Shown here piece after piece: positions 16,163-24,439 of a stretch of DNA of 64,000 nt (position 1 is the stretch's first letter; each line of letters begins with the position of its first letter). The notes beneath the pieces were generated by a model, which made no database searches, had not been told where the DNA came from, and saw only the letters and a list, made by a program, of their open reading frames with translations. The stretch comes from Metabacillus schmidteae (GTDB lineage: Bacteria; Bacillota; Bacilli; Bacillales; Bacillaceae). Both the position numbers and the translations under genes were made by a program. The DNA is taken from the NCBI RefSeq assembly GCF_903166545.1, contig NZ_CAESCH010000001.1, positions 1,058,001 through 1,122,000 of the forward strand, given 5' to 3'.

Positions 16163-16704
16163 ATTTTTATTAAAGGATATTCTGTTAACTTACCTTCATA
16201 AACAAGCTGGAGTTTCGGGTTCGCTCGAAAGTCATCCGGAGTCACTAAGGCAGGGAGTTTATCCCATAATTTAATTCCGGAACGCTGAAGCATTTCTGCA
16301 ACAAATTGCGAGCAAAAATACGAATTGCTAAATTCCACGGGTTCATTTAAGGATACACCTAAGACTCCAATTAAGTTATAAAGAAACCTCTTTTGGTTCT
16401 TAATAAAAACATTCAAAACCCTTCTCATTTTTTCCACATCACGGCTTGTTACTTCCAGTTTATAGATGACACACGTTGTTTCAGGATACTTGCTATATGT
16501 CCCTGTATATATATCCTCTTTCACAAACCCACCATTAATTGGATTATTGGGGTTTTTTCTTCCGAAGCTATACATTTCTGATAGACGTGCATCAAATGCA
16601 ATGGAAGCATGATTGTAAGGTGCTTTTGTATATTTTTTAATAGACTTTGTAAATAAAGTTCCGGTGTCAGTAAGCAAAATGTATATATATGTTTTTGGCG
16701 TCAT
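16144..16704 (-). CDS. Papain-like NlpC/P60-superfamily protein (YiiX/YebB-type)
   Basis: 186 residues. The arrangement TKAPYNHASIAFD (His near residue 31) before YFCSQFVAEMLQRSGI (Cys near residue 133) is the permuted order of the YaeF/YiiX branch of the NlpC/P60 papain-like fold, in which His precedes Cys in sequence. GGFVKEDI and PDDFRANPKLQLVYEG are also typical. No signal peptide, so a cytoplasmic thiol hydrolase or amidase/acyl-transferase is likely; substrate unknown. Start at ATG 16704 has GAGGG 6-7 nt upstream; the longer open frame has no site and overlaps the divergent CdsA-like gene. Confidence 0.82.
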   Translation of the reverse strand: MTPKTYIYILLTDTGTLFTKSIKKYTKAPYNHASIAFDARLSEMYSFGRKNPNNPINGGFVKEDIYTGTYSKYPETTCVIYKLEVTSRDVEKMRRVLNVFIKNQKRFLYNLIGVLGVSLNEPVEFSNSYFCSQFVAEMLQRSGIKLWDKLPALVTPDDFRANPKLQLVYEGKLTEYPLIKIEEGKD

Positions 16705-16783
16705 TTCGTTTCCCTCTTTTAAATTCTTCCATAATATTCTATCCTTAATTATACAATAGAAATACGAAGTTGGAGGAGTAAAG

Positions 16784-17698
16784 GTGATATCGACCCTTTG
16801 GACATTAGCAATTATTTTTCTTGGATTAAGTTGTGTACATCTCGTTTTTCTCTTCATGAGCAAAAAGGAACCGGAAAAAGATTTTACAACCGTCTTTATT
16901 CGGATTAAAACATGGTGGGGAATGTTTGCTGTCTTTTGTATGGCTACACTATTTAATCCAATTGTTTCGTTGTTTTCCTTAATGATTTTATGCTTTTTTG
17001 CTTTAAAAGAATACTTTTCAATGATGAAAACCAGGAAAGCAGATCGACGGTTATTTCTTTGGTCATATTTGGCGATTCCCGTTCAGTTTTATTGGATTTA
17101 TATCGGATGGTACGGTATGTTTATTGTTTTTATTCCAGTTTATGTGTTTTTATTTCTTCCGTTGCCACGATTATTAGGTAAGGGGACCAGCGGCTTTCTT
17201 CGGTCAGTTAGTTCGACACAATGGGGACTGATGCTGATGGTTTTCGGTCTTAGTCACTTAGCCTATTATCAATTCGCTACACCTGAATATGGGGCAAATC
17301 TTGTCTTATTTCTTGTTGTGTTAACACAGTTAAATGATATTGTTCATTATTTAATTTCTATTTATCTAGGAAAAAGAAAGGTTGTTCCTTCAGCAAATCC
17401 AACCATCACATGGGAAGGATACATAGGGGCAACAGTAATCACAACAATTGCCGCTTATTTCATTTATCCGTTCTTGACACCACTGGACAGTACATTTGCT
17501 ATTTTTTCAGGTATTTTAATTAGTTTAAGTGGTTTCTTCGGAAGCTTGACGATTTCTGTTTTAAGGAGAGATCTGTTAATCGGAGATCAAAAGAAGTTAA
17601 ATACCTTAAACAAAAGTTATTTAACTCGTGTTGATAGCTTAGCCTACACGTCACCTGTGTTCTTTCATGTGATTCGGTATTTTTTTGACTTTATGTAA
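16784..17698 (+). CDS. Phosphatidate cytidylyltransferase (CdsA)-like membrane protein
   Basis: 304 residues with about eight membrane helices. The C-terminal block NPTITWEGYIGATVITTIAA and GFFGSLTISVLRRDLLIGDQ, then KKLNTLNKSYLTRVDSLAYT, corresponds to the CdsA signature region (S-x-RR-D-x-x-x-x-D-x-x-x, G-x-x-x-R-x-D), although the canonical GD(L)xxSxxKR reads GSLTISVLRR, so it belongs to the diverged branch found as a second copy in Bacillaceae. It would activate phosphatidic acid with CTP if catalytic. Start GTG 16784 follows GGAGGAG. The main cdsA is expected beside uppS, not here. Confidence 0.8.
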   Translation: MISTLWTLAIIFLGLSCVHLVFLFMSKKEPEKDFTTVFIRIKTWWGMFAVFCMATLFNPIVSLFSLMILCFFALKEYFSMMKTRKADRRLFLWSYLAIPVQFYWIYIGWYGMFIVFIPVYVFLFLPLPRLLGKGTSGFLRSVSSTQWGLMLMVFGLSHLAYYQFATPEYGANLVLFLVVLTQLNDIVHYLISIYLGKRKVVPSANPTITWEGYIGATVITTIAAYFIYPFLTPLDSTFAIFSGILISLSGFFGSLTISVLRRDLLIGDQKKLNTLNKSYLTRVDSLAYTSPVFFHVIRYFFDFM

Positions 17699-17726
17699 AA
17701 ATTATTTATGTATCTGGAATTTCATT

Positions 17727-17778
17727 AAAGCGCCCATCCCAATTATGGATTGACCTTATAATAGGATCGGGCGCTTTT
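17727..17778 (+). terminator. Terminator after the CdsA-like gene
   Basis: AAAGCGCCC pairs with GGGCGCTTT (17769-17777 region) around a 34-nt loop, followed by a T-rich stretch. Confidence 0.65.
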
Positions 17779-17858
17779 CTTATAGAAACTTTTCAATGAA
17801 CAAGTATCAGAATGAGGTGATTTGAAAAGTAGATCCTGTCTTCAAGTTATCTTAGGTA

Positions 17859-18635
17859 TTAATATTGTTCAGTTCTTTTGAAACTGATCACTGCTAATAC
17901 AAAAAAGATGATACAAATAACGATTGAAAAAGATAATGTTAAAAGTAGATAGTCTTGTGCAGGTTGACCCATTAATAGAATTGTAGCATGTTCTCTTAGA
18001 TTTGCTGGGCTCCAGTTCATAAACTTTGGAAGTAAACTAGTTAATAAGGATAATGCTCCTAGAAAAGAAATACTTACACCAGCGATTGCTCCATTCCCTT
18101 TAAATATAGTGCCCATGCAAATTGTAAAAGTTACAATGAGGGTAATCCATAGACTATAAATTAGGAAACTTTGTAGAAATAATAACCAATCAACAGAAGT
18201 AAATAATAAATTTGTATAATACCAAGTTAGGGAATAGCTTGCAAACAAGGAAACGATAGCAATAATGAGTTGGCCTAACCATTTACTTGTAACGTATTGT
18301 AATGATGAAACAGGTCGTACCATTACAAGAGTAACTGCACCACTCGATTTTTCATTCGAAATGACACCCATCGTTGCTAAGATGAAGAGTAGCGTCCCAA
18401 CTGTTCCATATTGAGATAAAGTACCTGCCAATACTTCGGCTCCTGTTGGAGTAGGAATTGAAATCGTTGCCCCTTCCGGAAGATTACCAGCATGCTCAAG
18501 AATTTCTGGCATGTAGTAGCTTGTGATGGGTTGGGTAATACCGATAATCATAAAGACAATAGGTAGCCAGATCCACTTCCCATTTTTGCTGCTTTCGATC
18601 ATTTCTTTTTTCCATAATACGTAGAGGTTTCTCAT
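17859..18635 (-). CDS. yxlG: ABC-2 type permease of the sigY operon (YxlG-like)
   Basis: 258-residue membrane protein with about six helices. N-terminal MRNLYVLWKKEMIESSKNGK, then ATMGVISNEKSSGAVTLVMV and RPVSSLQYVTSKWLGQLII are typical of ABC-2 exporters (NosY/YxlG group). Its ATG overlaps the stop of the ATPase gene in ATGA, indicating coupled translation. Last gene of the sigY-yxlCDEFG-type operon. Function in B. subtilis is not settled; export of a compound toxic when SigY is active is a suggestion only. Confidence 0.88.
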   Translation of the reverse strand: MRNLYVLWKKEMIESSKNGKWIWLPIVFMIIGITQPITSYYMPEILEHAGNLPEGATISIPTPTGAEVLAGTLSQYGTVGTLLFILATMGVISNEKSSGAVTLVMVRPVSSLQYVTSKWLGQLIIAIVSLFASYSLTWYYTNLLFTSVDWLLFLQSFLIYSLWITLIVTFTICMGTIFKGNGAIAGVSISFLGALSLLTSLLPKFMNWSPANLREHATILLMGQPAQDYLLLTLSFSIVICIIFFVLAVISFKRTEQY

Positions 18636-19528
18636 TGTTCCATCACCTTCATATAGGCTTCTTCTAAAGAATCCTGAAGTTTTTCAAATCGTTTAATTGT
18701 TAGACCTTTTTCCATGATTGCAGACAGTAGTTCATTTGAATTGGAATTTTCTTCACTAACGATTATGGTTATACTTCTATCTGTTATTCGTTTCATTTTT
18801 TCAACATAGGGTAGTTCAGAAAGTTTATCTTCAATAGGTTCCTCAGTGTGCACGTTTACTGCAGAAGTAATGAAAGCATTTCTTAATTCTTCAAGCTTAT
18901 TATCCCATTTAATTTCCCCGTTTTTCAGCATAATCACTTTATCACAAACCTGCTCGGCATCATGTAACACATGAGTGGAGAAAAGAATAGTCATCCTTTC
19001 CTTTAATTTTGTAATTAAAGATAGGACGTCTCGGCGGCCAGCGGGGTCCAATGCAGAGACAGGCTCATCTAATATAAGCAGTTCAGGATCGTGTAATAAT
19101 GCTTGTGCTAATCCTAATCGTTGCTTCATTCCTCCTGAAAAACCACCAATTCGCTTCTTTTTAACATCTGATAAACTAACAAACTGTAAGACTTCATCGA
19201 TTTTCTCTTTCATTTGTTGTTTAGGAATATTGGATAGTTCACCCGCAAATTGTAAAAATTGAACTGGTGACATCCAGCTAAAGAACGAAGGATGTTGCGG
19301 TAAGAAGCCGATTTTTGACCTGTAGTCTTTCTCTTCAAGTTGTTCAAACTGAATAGAACCACTTGAAGGTGTAAGAAGACCAGCTAACATTTGAAGAGTT
19401 GTTGTTTTACCTGCGCCATTTGGACCTAGTAAAGCAATACATGGCCCTTTCTCAATATGAAAAGAGATTTTTTTTACGGCAATATGGCTTTTATACTTTT
19501 TCTCAAGTTCTTTTACCTGCAAAAGCAT
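18632..19528 (-). CDS. yxlF: ABC transporter ATPase of the sigY operon (YxlF-like)
   Basis: 298 residues. Walker A GPNGAGKTT (about 34-42), Q-loop GFLPQHPSFF, signature FSGGMKQRLGLAQALL, Walker B LLILDEPVSALDP and switch His in FSTHVLHDAEQ are all intact, so it should hydrolyse ATP. The C-terminal 80 residues form the CcmA/NatA-type extension. It partners the permease encoded immediately downstream (4-bp overlap). Gene order sigma factor, three small membrane proteins, ATPase, permease is the signature of the sigY operon. Confidence 0.92.
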   Translation of the reverse strand: MLLQVKELEKKYKSHIAVKKISFHIEKGPCIALLGPNGAGKTTTLQMLAGLLTPSSGSIQFEQLEEKDYRSKIGFLPQHPSFFSWMSPVQFLQFAGELSNIPKQQMKEKIDEVLQFVSLSDVKKKRIGGFSGGMKQRLGLAQALLHDPELLILDEPVSALDPAGRRDVLSLITKLKERMTILFSTHVLHDAEQVCDKVIMLKNGEIKWDNKLEELRNAFITSAVNVHTEEPIEDKLSELPYVEKMKRITDRSITIIVSEENSNSNELLSAIMEKGLTIKRFEKLQDSLEEAYMKVMEQ

Positions 19529-19540
19529 TATGCATTCTCC

Positions 19541-19744
19541 TTAATCATTTTTTCTTCCGATTACAAAGTACAGAATAGGCCCTAAAATATTAATAAATAT
19601 GATAATTAAAATCCAAAGCCACTTTGGTCCGTATGTTTCTTCCTGTCGCAAACAACTCACGATCGCAGTAACCAATAAGATAAGCTGTAACACGAATATT
19701 GGCGCAATAATCGCCCAGTTCAGCTGCAGTATTTCATCCATCAA
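19541..19744 (-). CDS. yxlE: PLDc_N-domain small membrane protein (YxlE-like)
   Basis: 67 residues, two helices (about 12-31 and 43-63), ending GPKWLWILIIIFINILGPIL followed by YFVIGRKND. The W-x-IxxIxxxxxGPxxYFxxGR pattern is the PLDc_N (PF13396) short module. In B. subtilis YxlE lies at the same place in the sigY operon and lowers SigY activity. Starts directly after the YxlD-like gene with 1 bp between stop and the next unit. Confidence 0.88.
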   Translation of the reverse strand: MMDEILQLNWAIIAPIFVLQLILLVTAIVSCLRQEETYGPKWLWILIIIFINILGPILYFVIGRKND

Positions 19745-19745
19745 A

Positions 19746-19949
19746 TCAATCCTTTCTGTTTCGTTTATGTTGCCGTCTTATAACAAAAAACCAATAAAAA
19801 ATAGTCGGAAGGGGAAATTGAATCAATCCCCAAATTCCCCAAAACCAGGCAAAGCTATCCCGTTTTTTTGCATCAATAAAAAGAAGAATACTTTGCGTTA
19901 ACATAATTGGCGAAAGAAGAATGATTATAAGTAAATCCTGATTGGTCAT
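19746..19949 (-). CDS. yxlD: Small membrane protein, YxlD-like anti-SigY component
   Basis: 67 residues: two membrane helices flanking FIDAKKRDSFAWFWGIWGLI, then a basic tail RRQHKRNRKD. Size, topology and position between the YxlC-like and YxlE-like genes match YxlD, which with YxlC holds SigY inactive in B. subtilis. The ATG overlaps the stop of the yxlC-like gene (ATGA), so expression is coupled. Confidence 0.82.
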   Translation of the reverse strand: MTNQDLLIIILLSPIMLTQSILLFIDAKKRDSFAWFWGIWGLIQFPLPTIFYWFFVIRRQHKRNRKD

Positions 19950-20266
19950 AGCCGTACCTTCCCTTCACGCTTGGTAAGGAAAAGGTAAATTACAGGCCCT
20001 ATTAAACAGGCACACACTTGGATGAATAATATAGTTTCCCTACTTTTAAAAATGATTGTAATGAAAAGACCTAAAATGAAAATGGCTGTCAAAATAAAAA
20101 GGTATAACTCTTTTCGGAAAGCTCTTTTTCTCTTAAGTTTATATGAATGAAGCTGCTCGTGAATTTCATGCTGAGTAATCTGGGGAGTTCCGGCAATAGC
20201 ATCGATATTTTCCCAATCCTCCTTCAGCACCTTCAACATATCACTCTCTTTATCGTGATTGTCCAT
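19946..20266 (-). CDS. yxlC: Anti-sigma factor for SigY (YxlC-like)
   Basis: 106 residues. A charged N-terminal cytoplasmic half (DMLKVLKEDWENIDAIAGTP, QITQHEIHEQLHSYKLKRKR) is followed by two membrane helices (about 51-70 and 77-97). This is the architecture of YxlC, the anti-sigma factor that binds SigY. It overlaps the end of the sigma factor gene by 17 bp, ensuring that sigma and anti-sigma are made together. Confidence 0.85.
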   Translation of the reverse strand: MDNHDKESDMLKVLKEDWENIDAIAGTPQITQHEIHEQLHSYKLKRKRAFRKELYLFILTAIFILGLFITIIFKSRETILFIQVCACLIGPVIYLFLTKREGKVRL

Positions 20267-20804
20267 CCTCGTTCCACTCCTTTCGTATTAGCTTCAATCC
20301 TTTATGAACTCTAGATTTTATTGTCCCTGCCTTTATGCCAAGCATAGTGCCGATTTCCTCGTACGTGTATCCGTAATAATGTCTGAGTAAAATAGGGATT
20401 CTTACATCAGCATCTAGTTTATTAAAATCCGTAAAGTGATCACTCCATTCTATTCCTTTAGATTGTGCTACCCAAAGTAATTGTCTTGATAAAGACGCTT
20501 TCACTTGGTCATACCATCTATTTTCCCGTTTCTTCCTTCGCAATGAGTCAATATACAACCTGGAGGCAATCGAAATCATCCATGATGAAAATTTACTTTC
20601 TCCTTTGAAGGCATGCAAATGGTTATAACACTTTAACATCGTATCTTGAGCGAGATCTTTACTTAATTCTTCTTGTAAGGTCAATTTTAATAAATATTTA
20701 TATAAGTACGGATAGTATTGCTGATACAGGATAGAAAAGGCTTTATCATCACCGAGTTTTGCTGCTTTAATTAGTTCATGTTCCTTTTCTATATCCACTT
20801 CCAT
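20250..20804 (-). CDS. sigY: ECF sigma factor SigY
   Basis: About 184 residues. Region 2 (FSILYQQYYPYLYKYLLKLT, DLAQDTMLKCYNHLHAFKGE, then SKFSSWMISIASRLYIDSLR) and region 4 (RIPILLRHYYGYTYEEIGTM, LGIKAGTIKSRVHKGLKLIR) are complete; region 3 is missing as in all ECF sigmas. The downstream genes match yxlCDEFG, and a SigY-type promoter (TGAACG-16-CGTC) lies directly upstream, arguing for autoregulation. ATG 20804 was chosen over the in-frame GTG at 20810 because AAAGGAGG precedes it. In B. subtilis this operon is elsewhere on the chromosome; here it is inserted between the yhaX and hemZ region. Confidence 0.93.
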   Translation of the reverse strand: MEVDIEKEHELIKAAKLGDDKAFSILYQQYYPYLYKYLLKLTLQEELSKDLAQDTMLKCYNHLHAFKGESKFSSWMISIASRLYIDSLRRKKRENRWYDQVKASLSRQLLWVAQSKGIEWSDHFTDFNKLDADVRIPILLRHYYGYTYEEIGTMLGIKAGTIKSRVHKGLKLIRKEWNEDGQSR

Positions 20805-20833
20805 GCCCACCTCCTTTTCTCTGTCTATTATAG

Positions 20834-20859
20834 GACGTTTAAATTAGTAAAAGCGTTCA
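20834..20859 (-). promoter_or_regulatory. SigY-dependent autoregulatory promoter
   Basis: On the minus strand TGAACG (20854-20859) and CGTC (20834-20837) are separated by 16 bp, the pattern described for the B. subtilis sigY promoter. It lies about 30 bp before the sigY start. Confidence 0.8.
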
Positions 20860-20930
20860 TTTTTTATTTTAAAAATTTTGGTGAATTTTAAAGAATTTAA
20901 ATCAAAAGAATTTACAATTTTATAAAACAA

Positions 20931-20961
20931 AAAAGCATAAGAGAGCACCCTTATGCTTTTA
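20931..20961 (-). terminator. Terminator overlapping the stop of the gene at 21279
   Basis: AAAAGCATAAG / CTTATGCTTTT hairpin. It overlaps the stop codon at 20959-20961 and has a T run on the minus strand. Confidence 0.75.
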
Positions 20962-21279
20962 CAATTTATACCGTAAATAATTATAATTTTCTGTTGCAAC
21001 TCTCTCAATAACATTCCCCTGCTCGTCCTTATATACCTCATATTCCTGGTAAACTTCAATAGAATACCCATCTTCCTGATACATATCAACGAGCCTGTTC
21101 TCTAATTCAGGTATTCCTTTTATTTCTTCCTCCTCAGCTGAAATAGCTGAAGTTGTATCTTCCTCAGGTACAGGAAAAGTAGTAACTGCTTGTTCTTTTT
21201 CCGCAAATTTAGGAGAATCAAAGTAACCTATAATCCCTATAGCGACCGCAATCAATATAAAAGGAGCAAATTTTTTCAA
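20959..21279 (-). CDS. Membrane-anchored or secreted hypothetical protein
   Basis: 106 residues: a signal-anchor helix (MKKFAPFILIAVAIGIIGYF) followed by an acidic extracytoplasmic part (SAEEEEIKGIPELENRLVDM, DGYSIEVYQEYEVYKDEQGN). The helix lacks a lipobox and an evident signal-peptidase site, so it is probably N-terminally anchored. No family recognised. It stands alone between the sigY promoter and hemZ with a terminator; the nearby SigY operon gives no clear functional link. Confidence 0.68.
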   Translation of the reverse strand: MKKFAPFILIAVAIGIIGYFDSPKFAEKEQAVTTFPVPEEDTTSAISAEEEEIKGIPELENRLVDMYQEDGYSIEVYQEYEVYKDEQGNVIERVATENYNYLRYKL

Positions 21280-21450
21280 CGAACACTGCCTCCTGTTCTA
21301 ATACTTGTCTTACTTTTACTTTTATTCTATGAACTTACTTATAGAAATTATTATTATTATTTGTCTTTTTTATGTAGTGTTCTAAATGGTTTATTAAAAG
21401 AACTGTTTTCGTAGGGAATGTTTCTAATGCCTCCTATTCTTATAATCTTA

Positions 21451-21578
21451 GTGGAATGGAGCGGAAGACACTCGACTCCTGCGGGAAGTGAGGAAAGGGT
21501 GAGACCCCGCAGGCGAAGCTGAGGAGGCTCAGCTTCCTCCCCGCGGAAAGCGAGTGTCTGGAGCGTAATGGAACGGAC
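21451..21578. repeat. Long palindromic intergenic repeat (family A)
   Basis: Outer arms GGAGCGGAAGACACTCG and CGAGTGTCTGGAGCG face each other, and inside are CCTGCGGG / CCCGCAGG and GCTGAGGAGGCTCAGC-type hairpins. It is GC-rich against an AT-rich background. Fragments of its right end occur at 23292-23320 and 41016-41040. It lies in the 410-bp gap before hemZ, and similar elements are widespread in Bacillus intergenic DNA as far as I recall. Confidence 0.72.
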
Positions 21579-21692
21579 GATTCTCACGTTTAAACCTATT
21601 ATAAACAAATAAGAATATGTTAACATTGACCAATGAACCAGTTTTTTTGTAAACTTAAATAAGTTTTCACAAAAAAAGTTAAGGTGATTATA

Positions 21693-23189
21693 ATGAAAAT
21701 TTATATAAAAGGTATTGAAGATGAACGTTTCCATCGGCCACTCACATTAATAGGTAATTTGTTTTTTGAAGAAACAGAACTCTGCTTTACAGAAGACGAT
21801 CATTTTCTAGAAGCAGAGTTTTTTATTGAAGAAGAAACTGAAAAAATCTCGATTAAAGGGACATTGCTCTCTGAAGATGGAAAGCAATTTTCAGCAAGTA
21901 AGGAAAGGGAAATACCTTCACATTTCGTAGGAAAAGATCGACTTAGACATGTAAAAAATACCCTTTCCTATGTTTATTTAACACTTCTTCAAGACTACAC
22001 TGGCATGATTCAAAAATGGGGAATCCTGACAGGTATTCGTCCAACAAAGCTTTATCATAAAAAGAGACAAGAAGGTATGAAGACATCGGAAATTCATAAA
22101 ATGTTTAAAGAAGAATATCTATTGTCTGATGAAAAAATTAACCTGATGCAGCAAATCGTAGAGCGTCAACTTGAGGTAGTACCTGATCTTGATCGTCTGG
22201 CAAATGAAGTTAGTATTTATATTGGCATTCCGTTTTGTCCAACGAAGTGTGCGTACTGTACATTTCCGGCCTATGCAATCAACGGAAGGCAGGGATCTGT
22301 TACATCGTTTTTAGGTGGACTTCACCATGAGATGAAAGCAATAGGTCAGTGGTTAAAAGACAATGATATTAAAATAACAACGGTATATTATGGAGGCGGC
22401 ACTCCAACAAGTATTACGGCAGAAGAAATGGATATGCTTTATGAGGAAATGGTTGAATCATTTCCAGATGTGAAAAATATCCGTGAAATTACGGTTGAAG
22501 CCGGTAGACCTGATACGATTACCGAAGAAAAGCTCAATGTTCTAAATAAATGGAAAATTGATCGTATTAGTATTAATCCACAATCATATACTCAGGCAAC
22601 ACTTAAAGCGATCGGGCGTCATCATACAGTGGAAGAAACAATTGAGAAATTCCATTTGGCACGTCGTATGGGCATGAACAATATTAATATGGATTTAATT
22701 ATCGGGTTACCTGGTGAGGGAGTAGAAGAATTTGATTATTCTCTTTCTGAATCAGCAAAACTAATGCCGGAATCTTTAACTGTTCACACACTTTCATTTA
22801 AACGTGCCTCAGAAATGACACAAAACAAGCATAAATACAAGGTAGCAAGTCGTGAAGAAATCACAACGATGATGGATCATGCTGTTTCATGGACGAAGGA
22901 CCATGGCTATGCTCCTTATTATTTATACCGCCAAAAAAATATTTTAGGAAACTTAGAAAATGTGGGTTATGCGCTTAAAGGTCAGGATAGCATTTATAAC
23001 ATCATGATTATGGAAGAGCAGCAGACCATCATTGGAATTGGCTGTGGAGCAGCAAGCAAATTTGTGGATCCAACAACAAGAAAAATTACACACTTCGCCA
23101 ACCCGAAGGACCCTAAATCCTACAATGACGGCTTTGAACACTATACGACCGAAAAAATTAGGATCTTAGAGGAATTGTTCTCTAAATAG
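21693..23189 (+). CDS. hemZ: Coproporphyrinogen III dehydrogenase-like radical SAM protein HemZ
   Basis: 498 residues, an oxygen-independent coproporphyrinogen oxidase-type radical SAM enzyme. The [4Fe-4S]/SAM motif CX3CX2C is PFCPTKCAYCTFPAY (about residues 181-189), followed by VYYGGGTPTS, ITVEAGRPDT and RISINPQSY, and MDLIIGLPGE, all HemN/HemZ hallmarks. The N-terminal 150 residues are the HemZ-specific extension. ATG 21693 was chosen (AAGGTGA 6 nt before); a GTG three codons earlier overlaps that site. In the coproporphyrin-dependent pathway its exact role is debated. A terminator follows. Confidence 0.93.
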   Translation: MKIYIKGIEDERFHRPLTLIGNLFFEETELCFTEDDHFLEAEFFIEEETEKISIKGTLLSEDGKQFSASKEREIPSHFVGKDRLRHVKNTLSYVYLTLLQDYTGMIQKWGILTGIRPTKLYHKKRQEGMKTSEIHKMFKEEYLLSDEKINLMQQIVERQLEVVPDLDRLANEVSIYIGIPFCPTKCAYCTFPAYAINGRQGSVTSFLGGLHHEMKAIGQWLKDNDIKITTVYYGGGTPTSITAEEMDMLYEEMVESFPDVKNIREITVEAGRPDTITEEKLNVLNKWKIDRISINPQSYTQATLKAIGRHHTVEETIEKFHLARRMGMNNINMDLIIGLPGEGVEEFDYSLSESAKLMPESLTVHTLSFKRASEMTQNKHKYKVASREEITTMMDHAVSWTKDHGYAPYYLYRQKNILGNLENVGYALKGQDSIYNIMIMEEQQTIIGIGCGAASKFVDPTTRKITHFANPKDPKSYNDGFEHYTTEKIRILEELFSK

Positions 23190-23192
23190 ATA

Positions 23193-23237
23193 AAGTGGTA
23201 GGGATTTTACATGGTAGAGTCTCTACTGCTTTTTTTT
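23193..23237 (+). terminator. Terminator after hemZ
   Basis: AGTGGTAGGGA pairs (with G-U pairs) with TCTCTACTGCT around a 20-nt loop, followed by eight T residues. Confidence 0.7.
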
Positions 23238-23291
23238 AGTTTGTTAGCCAAAGTGTTGCTCTTTGAATAATATTGTAAAAACTCTATAGTT

Positions 23292-23320
23292 TCTGGAGCG
23301 AAATGGAACGGACTAATTTT
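23292..23320. repeat. Fragment of family A repeat
   Basis: TCTGGAGCGAAATGGAACGG followed by ACTAATTTT resembles the right end of the 21451-21578 element. The left half is absent. Confidence 0.55.
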
Positions 23321-23449
23321 CACTTAAAATGTGTTATCTAACAGAAAAGTATAAGAAAAAACCTTCTTTCGTCTGGAAGTAAAAAAAGCAGGATATCCTT
23401 CCCGTTCTTTAGAATTAATAGATTGAAATAAAAACAAGGGGTGGAAGAA

Positions 23450-24226
23450 ATGTCTTATCAAACGCTTGAACTGGTCAAAGAGGGAAATATAGCAACTCTT
23501 TATTTAAACAGAGTAGATGCGTTAAATGCAATGGATGTTCAAATGCTAAAGGAACTGTCTGAATGTCTTAACGAAATCTCTACATCAAACATTACTCTTT
23601 TGTTTATCACAGGCAAAGGAAGGGCATTTTCAGCTGGTGGAGATCTAAAAACAATGTTATCAAGTGCAAGTGAAGAGGGATTTGAAGAAGTTATGGGGTT
23701 TATCAAAACGATCATTGTCACCCTCTATACAATGCCAGCTGTTACAGCAAGCTTAATCAATGGAGCTGCTGCAGGCTTAGGTCTTAGCTTTGCTTTAGCC
23801 TGTGATCAAGTATTAGCAGAAAAAAACGCAAAAGCAGCCATGAATTTTATCAACATAGGTCTTATTCCAGATGGTGGCGGACATTTTTTCCTAAAGAAAC
23901 GATTAGGGGAACACCGAGCCAAACAGGTTATTTGGAAAGGCGAATCAATGAATAGTGAAAAAGCATTGGAAATCGGAATGATCGATGGAATCTATGAAGG
24001 TGACACAGAAGAACAGCTGGAATTAATGAAAAGAAGATTAGGAGCAAGGCCTTTAAAGGCAATGATAGCAACCAAGCTACTTTATAGCTCTCAAGAAAAG
24101 CAGGAGCTCGTTCAAACGATAGAGCTTGAAACAATCAGCCAGTTCGAGATGAGAAGAACGAAGGATCACCGTGAAGGGGTAGCGGCATTCTTAGAAAAAC
24201 GGGCACCACTGTTTACGGGAAAATAA
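23450..24226 (+). CDS. yhaR: Enoyl-CoA hydratase/isomerase family protein (YhaR)
   Basis: 258-residue crotonase-superfamily protein. Oxyanion-hole segments: GKGRAFSAGGDLKTML (about 60-75) and NGAAAGLGLSFALACDQVLA (about 104-123), then FINIGLIPDGGGHFFLKKRL. The second catalytic Glu position of true hydratases (GxIPDxGG) is Asp here as in several isomerase-like members, so a dehydratase reaction is not certain. Size and position match B. subtilis YhaR. ATG 23450 has AAGGGG(TGG) upstream. Confidence 0.9.
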   Translation: MSYQTLELVKEGNIATLYLNRVDALNAMDVQMLKELSECLNEISTSNITLLFITGKGRAFSAGGDLKTMLSSASEEGFEEVMGFIKTIIVTLYTMPAVTASLINGAAAGLGLSFALACDQVLAEKNAKAAMNFINIGLIPDGGGHFFLKKRLGEHRAKQVIWKGESMNSEKALEIGMIDGIYEGDTEEQLELMKRRLGARPLKAMIATKLLYSSQEKQELVQTIELETISQFEMRRTKDHREGVAAFLEKRAPLFTGK

Positions 24227-24298
24227 AGACTAAAAATAGAAAGGTAGTCCCGTAAAGACTAACTTTTAGGAAAGATTGGAAGTATAAAATACTTGAAC

Positions 24299-24437
24299 TT
24301 GGGATAAGAGCTTCGACATCCAGCTCCAGCGCCTAGCCCTGACAAACATAAGTCACAAATGAATTGAAGACAAAGAACGTCTTCTATTCATTTGCGTCTT
24401 ATTTGCCCTAGGCTGATCAAGGCGCTTGCGCTTTTGT
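24299..24437. repeat. Dispersed intergenic palindromic repeat (family B), copy 1
   Basis: Begins GGATAAGAGCTTCGACATCC, continues CAGCTCCAGCGCCTAG and ends CTAGGCTGATCAAGGCGCTT. Inside, CTAG..ATAAG..AAATGAAT-GAAGAC faces GTCTTC-ATTCATTT..CTTAT..CTAG as a long imperfect hairpin (24331-24413). The left end recurs at 56262-56296. It fills the gap between yhaR and the YhzD-like gene. Confidence 0.72.
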
Positions 24438-24439
24438 GC

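Noticed and set aside
16784-17698. Annotation as the housekeeping cdsA
   Set aside because: Signature residues are diverged and the context (uppS, dxr, rasP) is absent, so it is more likely a second CdsA-like protein.
20844-21089. 81-codon minus-strand frame before sigY
   Set aside because: It runs through a terminator and overlaps the 106-aa gene in another frame; composition is low-complexity AT-rich.
21357-21734. 125-codon minus-strand frame before hemZ
   Set aside because: It is translation of the palindromic repeat at 21451-21578 and covers the hemZ start.
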